NCBI GenBank assembly: GCA_035063785.1
Contig: JAPSFS010000002.1
Span: 62,001 to 126,000 of the forward strand
DNA length: 64,000 bases
Direction of reading: 5' to 3'
Source: Comamonas_C sp026954015
GTDB taxonomy: Bacteria > Pseudomonadota > Gammaproteobacteria > Burkholderiales > Burkholderiaceae_C
How positions within the stretch are numbered: position 1 is the first letter of the stretch; each line of letters begins with the position of its first letter. The translations under genes were made by a program, and so were the position numbers. Of the stretch, positions 35,110 to 43,915 are shown piece after piece. The notes beneath the pieces were generated by a model. It saw only the letters and a program-made list of their open reading frames with translations. It did no database searches and was not told the origin of the DNA.

Positions 35110-36045
35110 ATGAAGTACTGGCTGCTGATTTTTCTGATCTGGTGCACCGGCGCGTTGGCGGCGCAGCCCTTGCTCACTTCCGATACGCTGGAGCCGCTGC
35201 TCACCGAACCGCAGGTGCGCATCGTGGACATCCGCGACGCGCAGAGCTTTGCGGGCGGCCACATCGAAGGCGCGCAGAACGCGCCGTACAACGAATGGCT
35301 CGGGCCACCCGAGAATTTCGGCATCCTGCCGCCCGCGCAGGACATGGTGGCGCTGGTGCAGCGCCTGGGCCTCACGCCCGACAGCCACGCGGTCATCGTC
35401 TCGGCGGGCAGCGACGGCACCGACTTTGGCGCCGCGGCGCGCGTGTACTGGATGCTCAAGTCGCTCGGGGTGCGCGAGCTTTCCATCCTTGACGGCGGCA
35501 TGCAGGCGTGGGATTTCGATGGCATGAGCGCGACGAAAACCGCGACGCCGGTCGCCCGCACGGACTGGGCGCCCAGCTTCAGCCCGCGCTGGATGACGAC
35601 GCGCGAGCAGATGCTTGAACACGTGCACAAGCACGACGCGGTGCTGCTGGACGTGCGCCCCGAGAATTTCTACCTCGGCCAGTTCAAGGCGCCGATGGCG
35701 CTGATGGCGGGCACCATACCCGGCGCGATCGAGCAGGACTTCACCCGCTGGGTGCAGAACGGCTCGGCCAATTTCGTCGGCCCCGACCAGGCGCGCACGC
35801 TCGCCACCGAGATCAAGCGCCAGGGCGACGAAGACATCGTCACCTTCTGCAATACCGGCGTGTGGTCGGCGCTCGTGTGGTTCGGCATGCATGAAATCGT
35901 CGGCATGAAGCATGTCACGATCTACCCCGGCTCGATGGTGGACTGGGTGCAGGCGCCCGCCATGCCGCCCATGCTCAACGCACCGAGCCGCGGCACGCGG
36001 ATCCTGCAGGCGTTCACCGAAGCCTGGAAGAATCTGCGCAAATGA
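35110..36045 (+). CDS. Periplasmic two-domain rhodanese-like sulfurtransferase
   Basis: The 311-residue protein has a signal peptide (MKYWLLIFLIWCTGALA) and two rhodanese domains (about residues 20-145 and 160-285). The C-terminal domain carries the active-site cysteine in VTFCNTGVWSAL. The N-terminal domain has serine at the equivalent place (VIVSAGSDGTD), as is usual for the inactive half of tandem rhodaneses. It probably handles thiosulfate or another sulfane donor in the periplasm. It overlaps the YeeE-type transporter start by 4 nt, implying joint function. Confidence 0.9.
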   Translation: MKYWLLIFLIWCTGALAAQPLLTSDTLEPLLTEPQVRIVDIRDAQSFAGGHIEGAQNAPYNEWLGPPENFGILPPAQDMVALVQRLGLTPDSHAVIVSAGSDGTDFGAAARVYWMLKSLGVRELSILDGGMQAWDFDGMSATKTATPVARTDWAPSFSPRWMTTREQMLEHVHKHDAVLLDVRPENFYLGQFKAPMALMAGTIPGAIEQDFTRWVQNGSANFVGPDQARTLATEIKRQGDEDIVTFCNTGVWSALVWFGMHEIVGMKHVTIYPGSMVDWVQAPAMPPMLNAPSRGTRILQAFTEAWKNLRK

Positions 36046-37139
36046 AACGCCTTCCCCTGGCCGCACTGATGGCGGCATTCTTCGCCTGGCTGCTCTGGAG
36101 CGTGTCGATGCGCCAGGCGCTGCTCTACGTCGTTGGCATCGGCCTGGGCGTGGCGCTCGCCGGCCAGCGCTTTGGCTTTACCACCGCGTGGCGCATCCTG
36201 GTCGAGGACAAGAACCCGAGCGGCGTCTTCGGCCAGTTGCTCGCCTTCGGGCTGGCGGCCCTGCTGTGCATGCCGCTGCTCGGGCACTACCCCGAGCTGA
36301 CGGCGGCGCTCGGCCCGCCGAGCGTGAGCCTGCTCGTGGGCGCGTTCGTCTTCGGCCTGTGCATGCAGGTGGCCGATGGCTGCGGCAGCGGCGTGTTCTA
36401 CAAGGCGGGCATGGGCATACCGCTGAACACCGCGATCCTGCCGCTGTTTGCGATCGGCAGCTTTCTTGGCAGCTGGCACCTGGGCTGGTGGCTGGACCTG
36501 GGCCGCGCCGAGCCCGTGGGCTTCGTCACCGCCTGGGGCTGGCAGACGGCGCTGGGCGCGACGCTGGTGGCGCTGATCGTGATCGGCGTGGCCGTCACCG
36601 CCTACACGCGCCGCTACCACCGCGCGCGCGGCGAGGCGGCGCCGTCGCCGTTCGCGCGCAAGTGGATCATCGGCGCGGTGCTGATCGCCATCTTCGCGGC
36701 GCTGAACCTGCTCATCGCGGGCCAGCCCTGGGGCATCGTCTATGGCCCCGGCCTGTGGGGCGCGAAGGCGGCACACGCGATGGGCATGATCGACCCGGCG
36801 CAGAACTGGTTCTGGAGCCAGCCGGGCAACGCCGCGCTGCTGCAGCAGACGGTGCTGCTCGACGTGACGACGATCACCAACATCGGCATCCTCGCCGGAG
36901 CGCTCTGGGTGGGTGCGGGCAAGACCACGGCGCACAAGGCGATGACGGGCCGGCAGTGGGCGGTGGCGCTGCTGGCGGGCCTGCTGCTGGGCTACAGCTC
37001 GCGCCTGGCGTTTGGCTGCAACATCGGCGCGATGTTCTCGGGCATCTCCACCGGCTCGATCCACGGCTGGATCTGGGCGCCGATGGCGTTCGCCGGAACG
37101 ATCTTCGGCCTGCGCATCCGCAGGCGGCTGGGTTATTGA
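36042..37139 (+). CDS. YeeE/YedE-family (TsuA-like) sulfur transporter
   Basis: This 365-residue integral membrane protein belongs to the YeeE/YedE family; TsuA members take up thiosulfate. The conserved cysteine motifs are present: ADGCGSGVFYKAG near residue 110 and FGCNIGAMFSGIS near residue 325, the latter close to the C-terminus. About ten membrane segments are visible. It is coupled to the preceding sulfurtransferase and overlaps the ribosome site of a small His/Cys protein. Thiosulfate import is inferred from family and context. Confidence 0.9.
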   Translation: MKRLPLAALMAAFFAWLLWSVSMRQALLYVVGIGLGVALAGQRFGFTTAWRILVEDKNPSGVFGQLLAFGLAALLCMPLLGHYPELTAALGPPSVSLLVGAFVFGLCMQVADGCGSGVFYKAGMGIPLNTAILPLFAIGSFLGSWHLGWWLDLGRAEPVGFVTAWGWQTALGATLVALIVIGVAVTAYTRRYHRARGEAAPSPFARKWIIGAVLIAIFAALNLLIAGQPWGIVYGPGLWGAKAAHAMGMIDPAQNWFWSQPGNAALLQQTVLLDVTTITNIGILAGALWVGAGKTTAHKAMTGRQWAVALLAGLLLGYSSRLAFGCNIGAMFSGISTGSIHGWIWAPMAFAGTIFGLRIRRRLGY

Positions 37140-37148
37140 GGCAGGGCG

Positions 37149-37313
37149 ATGAATTCCACGGCGCTACGCACAGTGTTCTGGGTGCTCCTGGCCGCCTTCA
37201 TGGCGTGGGACTGGGTGGCCTCGCCACCCGTGGACCTGCGCTGGGAGCAGGCGCCGATCGCGGCCGGCTCCGGCCAGGCGGTGCATGGCGGGCACTGCTC
37301 CATGCCCGACTGA
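37149..37313 (+). CDS. 54-residue membrane-anchored His/Cys protein
   Basis: A short ORF of 54 codons starts 9 nt after the transporter stop, with GAGGCAGGGCG before its ATG. The product has one N-terminal hydrophobic segment (FWVLLAAFMAWDWVA, residues 10-24) and ends GGHCSMPD, preceded by VHG, giving two His and one Cys at the C-terminus. I recognise no family. Position and orientation place it in the sulfurtransferase/transporter operon. It may be a small accessory subunit presenting a thiol or metal site on the periplasmic side. Confidence 0.65.
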   Translation: MNSTALRTVFWVLLAAFMAWDWVASPPVDLRWEQAPIAAGSGQAVHGGHCSMPD

Positions 37314-37324
37314 CGCGGGCAGCG

Positions 37325-37654
37325 TCAGGCGGCGTCGCTGCCGCCGAGCAGCTGCTTGAGCTCGCCTGATTCGTACATCTCCATCATGATGTCGGCGCCG
37401 CCGACGAGCTCGCCCTTCACGTAGAGCTGCGGGATCGTCGGCCAGTTGCTGTATTCCTTCACGCCCTGGCGGATTTCGTCGTCCTCCAGCACGTTCACCG
37501 TGGCGAGCGTGTCCAGATCGACCCCCAGCGCCTTGAGGATCTGCACCGCGCGGCCCGAGAAGCCGCACATCGGGAAATGGGCGTCGCCCTTCATGAAAAG
37601 CAGGATGTCGTTGTTCTTGACCAGTTGGTCGATGCGTTGCTGGACGTCGCTCAT
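37325..37654 (-). CDS. grxD: Monothiol glutaredoxin Grx4 family
   Basis: This 109-residue protein has the CGFS active site at residues 30-33, KGDAHFPMCGFSGRA context and WPTIPQLYVKGELVGGADI, all diagnostic of Grx4/GrxD. Such proteins carry [2Fe-2S] clusters with glutathione and work with BolA-type partners. CAGGAGT precedes the ATG, and AATAATCC (37698-37703 on the minus strand) may be its -10. It ends the hemA/prfA/prmC/grxD set in this chromosome. Confidence 0.95.
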   Translation of the reverse strand: MSDVQQRIDQLVKNNDILLFMKGDAHFPMCGFSGRAVQILKALGVDLDTLATVNVLEDDEIRQGVKEYSNWPTIPQLYVKGELVGGADIMMEMYESGELKQLLGGSDAA

Positions 37655-37703
37655 TTGAATACTCCTGGAACATTCCCTTGCAAGGGGTAGGGTGGGGATT
37701 ATT

Positions 37704-38558
37704 TCACTGCCCGAACGGGTCGCGGGCGCCCGTCGGCATAGACCCGCCGCTGCAACGGGCTATGCCCGCAAGGTCGTTGCGGCTTTGCACCTGTGTGAAT
37801 CCGGCCGCCTGCAGCAGCGCGCGCACCGCGTTCGCCTGGTCGTGGCCGTGCTCCAGCAGCAGCCAGCCGCCCGCTGCCAGGTGCGCGGGCGCCTGCCGCG
37901 TGATCGCGCGGATCGCATCCAGCCCGTCGGGGCCGCTCACGAGCGCCATGCGCGGCTCGTGGCGCAGCGCGCCCAGATGCGGGTCGCCCTCGGCGATGTA
38001 GGGCGGGTTGCTCACGATCAGGTCGAAGCGCTCTTCAACGCCCGCAAGCCACTCGCCGTGGCGCGTGTCGACCGCCAGGCCCAGCCGCTCGGCGTTGGCG
38101 CGTGCGACGGCAAGCGCCTCGACGCTCGCATCGATCGCGATGAGCCGCGCGTCGGGTCGCCGCGCCTTCAGCGCCAGCGCGACCGCGCCGCTGCCCGTGC
38201 CCAGATCGGCGATGCGCGGCGTGGTGAGTGGCGCCGCCAGCGCCAGCGCCCAATCGACCAGCGTCTCGGTGTCCGCGCGCGGATCGAGCACGCGCGCGTC
38301 CACCGCCAGATCGAGCCCGTGGAACGCACGGTGCCCCGTGAGGTAGGCCACCGGTTCGCCCTGCGCGCGGCGCTGGCACAGCGCGGCGTAGCGTGCCTGC
38401 GCGCCCGCGGGCAGCGCGTCCGTGTCGTGCGCGATCAGCCACGCGCGGTCATGCGGCGAGCGCTCGAGCGCGTGCAGCAGCAGCATCTGCGCGTCGATGC
38501 GTGCAAGGCCGTCGTGCTGCGCTTCGGAAAGCGCGTGGCGGATGGTCGAGATGTTCAT
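37704..38558 (-). CDS. prmC: Release factor glutamine methyltransferase PrmC
   Basis: PrmC methylates the glutamine of the GGQ motif of release factors. The 284-residue protein has an N-terminal helical domain that binds the factor, the SAM motif IADLGTGSGAVALALK near residue 116, and the catalytic IVSNPPYIAEGDP near residue 186. ATG 38558 is preferred to ATG 38567, which lies inside repeat copy 5. Its substrate RF1 is encoded immediately upstream at 38685-39767. Confidence 0.95.
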   Translation of the reverse strand: MNISTIRHALSEAQHDGLARIDAQMLLLHALERSPHDRAWLIAHDTDALPAGAQARYAALCQRRAQGEPVAYLTGHRAFHGLDLAVDARVLDPRADTETLVDWALALAAPLTTPRIADLGTGSGAVALALKARRPDARLIAIDASVEALAVARANAERLGLAVDTRHGEWLAGVEERFDLIVSNPPYIAEGDPHLGALRHEPRMALVSGPDGLDAIRAITRQAPAHLAAGGWLLLEHGHDQANAVRALLQAAGFTQVQSRNDLAGIARCSGGSMPTGARDPFGQ

Positions 38559-38564
38559 CAATAC

Positions 38565-38602
38565 CATAGCTACCCGCGCTTGATGGATGCGCGCTGGAGC
38601 CC
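38565..38602 (+). repeat. Dispersed palindromic repeat, copy 5
   Basis: CATAGCTACCCGCGCTTGA, then TGGATGCGCGCTGGAGCCC, followed by GATTTTCATCA, closely matches the copy at 49741 (read on the minus strand). It lies in the prmC leader and touches its alternative start codon. Confidence 0.65.
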
Positions 38603-38684
38603 GATTTTCATCATCAATAGTGGCGGTCGGCCCGTGCGCCGCTCTGCCCTCAGCGGATGAGCGGCGCGTGCCGCGCACCCGGCG

Positions 38685-39767
38685 TCAAACCCCCTCCAGC
38701 TCCGCCAGCAGCTCCGCCTCGCGCGCCTGCTGCAGCGCCTGCAGCACTTCGCCGAGATCTCCGTCCATCACCGCCTGCAGCTTGTACAGCGTGAGGTTGA
38801 TGCGGTGGTCGGTAAGCCGTCCCTGCGGGAAGTTGTAGGTGCGGATGCGGTCGGATCGGTCGCCGCTGCCGATCAGGCCCTTGCGCAGGGCCGCCTCCTT
38901 CGCGGCGCGCTCGCTGCGCTCTTTCTCCTGCAACCGCGCCTGCAGCACGCGCAGCGCCTGTGCCTTGTTCGCGTGCTGGCTGCGCCCGTCCTGGCATTCG
39001 GCCACGATGCCCGTGGGCAGGTGCACCACGCGCACCGCCGAATCGGTCTTGTTGATGTGCTGCCCGCCCGCGCCGCTGGCGCGGAAGGTGTCGATGCGCA
39101 GCTCGGCCGGGTTCAGGGTGATGGCCTCGTGCTCGTCGGGCTCGGGCATGACGGCGACGGTGCAGGCGCTGGTGTGGATGCGGCCCTGCGTCTCGGTGAC
39201 GGGCACGCGCTGCACGCGGTGGCCGCCCGATTCAAAACGCAGGCTGCCGAACACGTGCTCGCCCTCCACGCGCAGCACCACCTCCTTGTAGCCGCCCAGC
39301 TCGCTCTCGTGTGCGCTCATCACCTCCACGCGCCAGCCCGCGCTGGCCGCGTAGCGTGTGTACATGCGCGCCAGATCGGCCGCGAACAGTGCCGATTCGT
39401 CCCCGCCCGTGCCCGCGCGGATTTCGAGGAAGGCGTTGCGCGCATCCTGAGGGTCGCGCGGCAGCAGCAGGCGCTGCAGTTCGGCTTCCAGCTCCGAGAG
39501 TTCCGCCTCGCACGCGGCGATCTCCTCGCGCGCCATCTCGGCCATGTCGGCGTCACCCATCATCTCGCGCGCCGCGAGCAGATCACGACTGCGCTGCTGC
39601 CAGCGCGCCCAGCGCTGCGCCACCGCCGCCACCTCGGTGTGCTCGCGTGACAGCGCCATGAACCGCGCCATGTCGGCCATGACGTCGGGCTGGGCGAGCA
39701 GGAAATCAAGCTCGCCCAGGCGGGCAGCCTGGCGCTCGAGCTCGTGCAGGAGGGAGTCACGCATCAT
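38685..39767 (-). CDS. prfA: Peptide chain release factor 1
   Basis: RF1 ends translation at UAA and UAG. The 360-residue protein has the codon-recognition PVT motif in RVPVTETQGRIHTSA near residue 187 and the catalytic GAGGQHINKTDSA near residue 233. Either ATG of the MM pair (39767 or 39764) may be used. No Shine-Dalgarno is seen; CACAAT lies 10 nt upstream on the minus strand, right after the pilin-operon terminator, suggesting an own promoter. It is the substrate of PrmC encoded next. Confidence 0.96.
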   Translation of the reverse strand: MMRDSLLHELERQAARLGELDFLLAQPDVMADMARFMALSREHTEVAAVAQRWARWQQRSRDLLAAREMMGDADMAEMAREEIAACEAELSELEAELQRLLLPRDPQDARNAFLEIRAGTGGDESALFAADLARMYTRYAASAGWRVEVMSAHESELGGYKEVVLRVEGEHVFGSLRFESGGHRVQRVPVTETQGRIHTSACTVAVMPEPDEHEAITLNPAELRIDTFRASGAGGQHINKTDSAVRVVHLPTGIVAECQDGRSQHANKAQALRVLQARLQEKERSERAAKEAALRKGLIGSGDRSDRIRTYNFPQGRLTDHRINLTLYKLQAVMDGDLGEVLQALQQAREAELLAELEGV

Positions 39768-39791
39768 GGGGGCGTGGATTGTGGCACGATG

Positions 39792-39820
39792 AAAAAAGCC
39801 GGTTGGAGACAACCGGCTTT
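39792..39820 (-). terminator. Rho-independent terminator of the pilin operon
   Basis: AAAGCCGGTTG-GAGA-CAACCGGCTTT is a perfect 11-bp stem (39795-39805 with 39110+710 pairing at 39810-39820), and on the minus strand it runs into TTTTTT. It lies 25 nt past the pilE-like stop. Confidence 0.85.
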
Positions 39821-39844
39821 GGGTAGCGGAGCGGGCTCAGTGCG

Positions 39845-40285
39845 TCATCTACCCCAGCATTCCGTCACGATTGCGCCCGAGGTTACTCCCGCCGCTCCCC
39901 GCAGACCCGTGTTGGACAGGGTGTAGTTGCCGCATTTGTCGCCGGCCTGCGCACCTTTTGGAGTCGCGGTGAGGGTGAACGTGGCTCCGTCGGCTGACGC
40001 GACCGATATGTCGTAGCGGTCATTCGGCACGCTCTTGAGCGCCGCAGGAAATGCAGCTGTGAGTGGATAGGTGCCCGTGGCGGTTGCCGCGCGTTCCATC
40101 CATTGTTGCGCCTGCAGCAATCCCGCCCGCGCTTCGGCCCGGTGCCCGCGGCGCACGTATTCCGCGTAGCTTGGGTAGGCGATCGCTGAGAGGATGGCCA
40201 CTACGGCGACCACGACCATCAGTTCGATCAGCGTGAAGCCGCGTTGCGTCCGTGTCGTTCCTGTCATGGTTGTTCCCATTGTCAT
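39845..40285 (-). CDS. pilE: PilE-like type IV pilin
   Basis: The 146-residue pre-pilin has the class III leader ending in G, then FTLIELMVVVAVVAILSAIAYPSYAEYVRR, with Glu at position 5 of the mature protein. Two C-terminal cysteines (DKCGNY, TECWGR) can form the D-region loop. It follows PilY1 with an ATGA overlap. In this operon position it is a minor pilin of the PilE/ComP type rather than the main subunit; the main pilin is probably elsewhere. Confidence 0.88.
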   Translation of the reverse strand: MTMGTTMTGTTRTQRGFTLIELMVVVAVVAILSAIAYPSYAEYVRRGHRAEARAGLLQAQQWMERAATATGTYPLTAAFPAALKSVPNDRYDISVASADGATFTLTATPKGAQAGDKCGNYTLSNTGLRGAAGVTSGAIVTECWGR

Positions 40286-43200
40286 TTCACCTGCCGCCAG
40301 CTGGGGCGCAGTGATTGTTCCGGCATCCGTGCCAAGGTCTCCTTGTTGTTTTTCGTATCGATGTCGAGCACCTTGTTGCCCTGGGTGATCAAGGTGTGTG
40401 ATCCCTTGGAGACCGCGATGCGTGATACGCCCAAATCCGAGGCGTTGTACAGACCGTCGTGGTTCTTGTCCACGAGCTGTACCGAGGGGCGCTTGCCGTC
40501 CATGATATTGATCAGTGTGCGGAATTGGCGCTCTTCGTCGACCGTGCTGGACTCACAGCTCTCGACGTCGGGATCGACGTCGGAGCCCCGCGCGGGCACC
40601 TGCGAATACACCGCAAGAATGTTGGTGCCGTCGTAGAACTCTATGGGCTTGAGCAGTCGCTCGCCCACGGCGGGCAGGTCGAGGTACCAACCGTTGTGGT
40701 TGGCCCAGGTTGCTTGTGTAAGTGCATCGACCACATCCACGGTGTCGGAGGTTGCGTCCACCGCATTGATCGTCTGTTTCGCCAGTTTGGCGGTGGTAAC
40801 GCCCTTGCCCAGCGCGGTAGGCGCCGGGATGAGTTCCGCACAGGAACCGGCCTCTCCCGGATGCACTTCCAGGCGCTTGCCGATACCGGGCACCGGGTCG
40901 CGGTAACGGTAGCGAGTATTGTCCAGCACCGAATACAGCGTCTGCACATTGGCGTCGTTTTCGTCCGCCTTGGTAACGTTGCGGCCGGTGCCGAACGCCA
41001 CCATCATGCCGCCGACCGCGATCGGACCGCATCCACTCACGGTCTTCATCCTGTCGTTGGCGCGTACCGTTGGAGGTGCCGTGATTGGTTGCACGAGGGT
41101 GCGGGCGCTGCCCAGCGATGCCGAGCCCTCGGCGGTAAACAATGGCACACCGCCGAACGCCACACCCCAGTCGCTGTCGTTCATGCTGGTGAGGTCGAAT
41201 TTCCACATGTTCCCGAGGTTGTCACCGGCATACGCAATATCCGGGCGCCCGTCGCCGTTGAGGTCGACCAGGCGCGGCGCAGACAGGCCGTTGTCCTTGG
41301 CATTGCCCGTACCAGGGGCGTCCGACGTTGTTGGAATGCGCTTGAGCTCCTTGCTGCCGTCCAGATACTGGATCAGCAGAACCGGGCGTTGGTTGGCGCT
41401 GTTGTAGCCGTTGGGCACGACGGCCGCCCAGCGGTCGTTGTTCATGCGCGTGATCTGCGTCGTGCGCATGGCGTTGCTCTCGTCGAGTACCGGGCGCGCG
41501 GTGATGTAGCCTATATCCTTATCTTCTGCCACCGCCGTATTGCACGCAGCCTGTTGTGCGCCGGTCATGGTGGCGCAGTTGGGGGCTGCCTCAGTGCCGC
41601 GCGTGCGATCCAGTACCACGAGCTTGTTCGCATTCGTACTGCTGAACCCAGGCAGACCTCCAGCGGAGTCGGCGCTCTCGGGGTTGGTCACGTCCAGCAC
41701 GAAGTAGCCTTTGCCGCCCGCGCCCATCGCGCCCACCAGGTAGGTGCGCCAGTTGGGCGCGTACGTCGGGTCGGATGGATCACCGACTCCGAGGTCGACG
41801 TCTCCAGTCATCGGTGATCCGTCCACAAAGAACCGGTGGTGCTGGTTGTACACGGGGTCGGTCAGCAGCGGCAGGCTGGCAATCACGCCACGCGGTGCGT
41901 AGGCGATCCGTTCCGTACCATCCACTGCGGAGAAGCCGTGCAGCATGCCATCGTTGCCACCGACATAAATCATCGGTGTGCGGCTCTTGCGCTCCAGCGT
42001 AAAGGCGCTGTAACCCTTGAGCGGGTAATTGCTCGCTGGCGCGCCGGTGTACCAGACGACCGAATTGATGACGTCACCCTGGCGGCTCTTGCGTTCCCGG
42101 AATGGTTTGGACACCGTGTAGCCTGACGTGTCAGAGCCTTCCAGCGTGCGGTCGCCGCGGATGTAGTTCAGCCGGTTTTCCGCGTTGGTTGCGACGGTCA
42201 CGGTCGTATCGCCGGGATCCTTGCCCAGCAATGCGTTCTGCGCAGTGCTCAGGTAGCTTCCGTCGCTCGCCCATTTGAATTGCACGCCGCCCTTGTCCTT
42301 GGATGTGACCCACTCGTCACTCCAGCTCAGGATCAGCCGGTTGGTGATGCTGAAGGAGGGGTCGTCCAGCCTGTCCGCAGTGTTTTTGCCGCCCCAGGTC
42401 ACTGTTGGCTCCGTGGTGCCGTCGGTTTTCACCGTTTCCGCGGTCACGAAACCTTTCCAGGCGTTCTTGGGCTCATAGTTGCCGGTGAACTTGCCGACGT
42501 CCGTGCGCGAGATGTTCGAGCCGCTGGTGGCGGTTGAAGTCAGTTCTGGCTCGACCAGTTTGTTGATCTGCTCGACGATGTCGCGGAAGGCCTTTTCCAT
42601 GTCTTCGGCCTTGTTGACTGCGTAGAAGCGGCCGCGGCCGTTGAGCGCAGCGTGCCAGAGATCCAGCGCGCGCCTATTTTCGTTATTCATGACAGGCCAT
42701 GTTCTGGTGCCGGTGACGAAGTCCGGGAAGCTGCCGTCGTAGCCGAACGGGACCTGTTCTGTCGGCGCGTTGATGTTTGATGCGCCAGGCCAGGTGGTCG
42801 CGTCGCTGCTTGCACCGATGGCGAACGTCACCATGTGAGGCCAGTTGGCCGGGTTGTAGCGCGGGTTCCAGAAACGCTCAAGGATGGCGGGGTTGCCCGC
42901 TGTGTCGTTACCAAAATTCTCGACCGTTGGAGCATTCAGGTATTCGGTGTTCGGTTGCATCGTGCCGGTCAGGCCGCTGGTTTGCAGCGGGTCGGCCCAA
43001 CTGTGGAAGGCCCAGTCGGCCAGTGTGTCTGCACCCTCGTCGCTGTAGAGCTTGTTGTAGGGGCGAGCGGCGGCGTTGGTGCTGCCATAGACGGTTCCGT
43101 CGGGCAAGGTTTTGTTCTTGGTGTTGTCGTCTCGCGAGCCGCCACTGGGGCTGCTGTTCCAGCGCCCGTCGGTCATCATGATGTGGTAGTTGCGCCTGCA

Positions 43201-43827
43201 GGCAAGATAGGGCTCGCCGACGCTGCCGGGCACGCTGGCCCAGGGGCTGTTCACGCCCAGTGGTTGGCGCATATAGCTGTCCGCCTGCGAGAACATCCAG
43301 TGAGACGGCGTATTGCCGTTGGCTTTCAGTTTGTCGACGAAGCTCAGGAAATCCGCGCGGTGCGTGCTGTCCAGCACCTTCATCGAATTCACGCCGCTGG
43401 TGGTGCTGTCCACGCTGGTGGCGCCTGCGTATGTGGATTTGACGGGCCCAACCCCGGGGGAGTTGCCGTTGTTCCACATTGCCTGCCATGCAAGCCGGAT
43501 CTTCCCGTCGGGCAGCAAGTCCTTGTCGTTGAAAACCTGGTTGAGCGAATATTTGAGGATGTTGATGCGCGGTGCCTTGGGATCCCAGGTTCCATCGGGC
43601 TTGGGTTCCTTGATGCTGGTGTCGCCGCTTGAGCTGCTGTTGAGTCTGTAGGCCATACTGCCCGAGTCGTCGATAGACACGATGACGTTAGGCGCGACGT
43701 AGGGGCGCACGGTGCCCGGCGGTGCCTGTACCAGGTCGATGGCCCAGACGGCGTGGGGCGCGAGCGCGGCGCTCGCGGCGAGCGCCACCAGCGTGGCGCG
43801 AAAGCGGGGGGGCGTAGGGTGGTACAT
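40282..43827 (-). CDS. pilY1: PilY1-family pilus tip/biogenesis protein
   Basis: The 1181-residue secreted protein starts with a signal peptide (ATLVALAASAALAPHAVWA). A von Willebrand A-like region (IVSIDDSGSMAYRL, a MIDAS motif) follows near residue 50, then a beta-propeller C-terminal half typical of PilY1/PilC. Calcium-type loops are seen in DLNGDGRPDIAYAGD and DKNHDGLYNASD. PilY1 proteins cap the type IV pilus and act in adhesion, twitching and surface sensing. GGAGGAG precedes ATG 43827. It lies between pilX and the pilE-like gene. Confidence 0.93.
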   Translation of the reverse strand: MYHPTPPRFRATLVALAASAALAPHAVWAIDLVQAPPGTVRPYVAPNVIVSIDDSGSMAYRLNSSSSGDTSIKEPKPDGTWDPKAPRINILKYSLNQVFNDKDLLPDGKIRLAWQAMWNNGNSPGVGPVKSTYAGATSVDSTTSGVNSMKVLDSTHRADFLSFVDKLKANGNTPSHWMFSQADSYMRQPLGVNSPWASVPGSVGEPYLACRRNYHIMMTDGRWNSSPSGGSRDDNTKNKTLPDGTVYGSTNAAARPYNKLYSDEGADTLADWAFHSWADPLQTSGLTGTMQPNTEYLNAPTVENFGNDTAGNPAILERFWNPRYNPANWPHMVTFAIGASSDATTWPGASNINAPTEQVPFGYDGSFPDFVTGTRTWPVMNNENRRALDLWHAALNGRGRFYAVNKAEDMEKAFRDIVEQINKLVEPELTSTATSGSNISRTDVGKFTGNYEPKNAWKGFVTAETVKTDGTTEPTVTWGGKNTADRLDDPSFSITNRLILSWSDEWVTSKDKGGVQFKWASDGSYLSTAQNALLGKDPGDTTVTVATNAENRLNYIRGDRTLEGSDTSGYTVSKPFRERKSRQGDVINSVVWYTGAPASNYPLKGYSAFTLERKSRTPMIYVGGNDGMLHGFSAVDGTERIAYAPRGVIASLPLLTDPVYNQHHRFFVDGSPMTGDVDLGVGDPSDPTYAPNWRTYLVGAMGAGGKGYFVLDVTNPESADSAGGLPGFSSTNANKLVVLDRTRGTEAAPNCATMTGAQQAACNTAVAEDKDIGYITARPVLDESNAMRTTQITRMNNDRWAAVVPNGYNSANQRPVLLIQYLDGSKELKRIPTTSDAPGTGNAKDNGLSAPRLVDLNGDGRPDIAYAGDNLGNMWKFDLTSMNDSDWGVAFGGVPLFTAEGSASLGSARTLVQPITAPPTVRANDRMKTVSGCGPIAVGGMMVAFGTGRNVTKADENDANVQTLYSVLDNTRYRYRDPVPGIGKRLEVHPGEAGSCAELIPAPTALGKGVTTAKLAKQTINAVDATSDTVDVVDALTQATWANHNGWYLDLPAVGERLLKPIEFYDGTNILAVYSQVPARGSDVDPDVESCESSTVDEERQFRTLINIMDGKRPSVQLVDKNHDGLYNASDLGVSRIAVSKGSHTLITQGNKVLDIDTKNNKETLARMPEQSLRPSWRQVK

Positions 43828-43915
43828 GGTGGGCTCCTCCTCGAATCGATATACGGTGTTTCGCCTGGCTTGGAAGGTGGAGCGCGCGTGCGATGGCTGC
43901 GCGCTCGTCGCCAAG

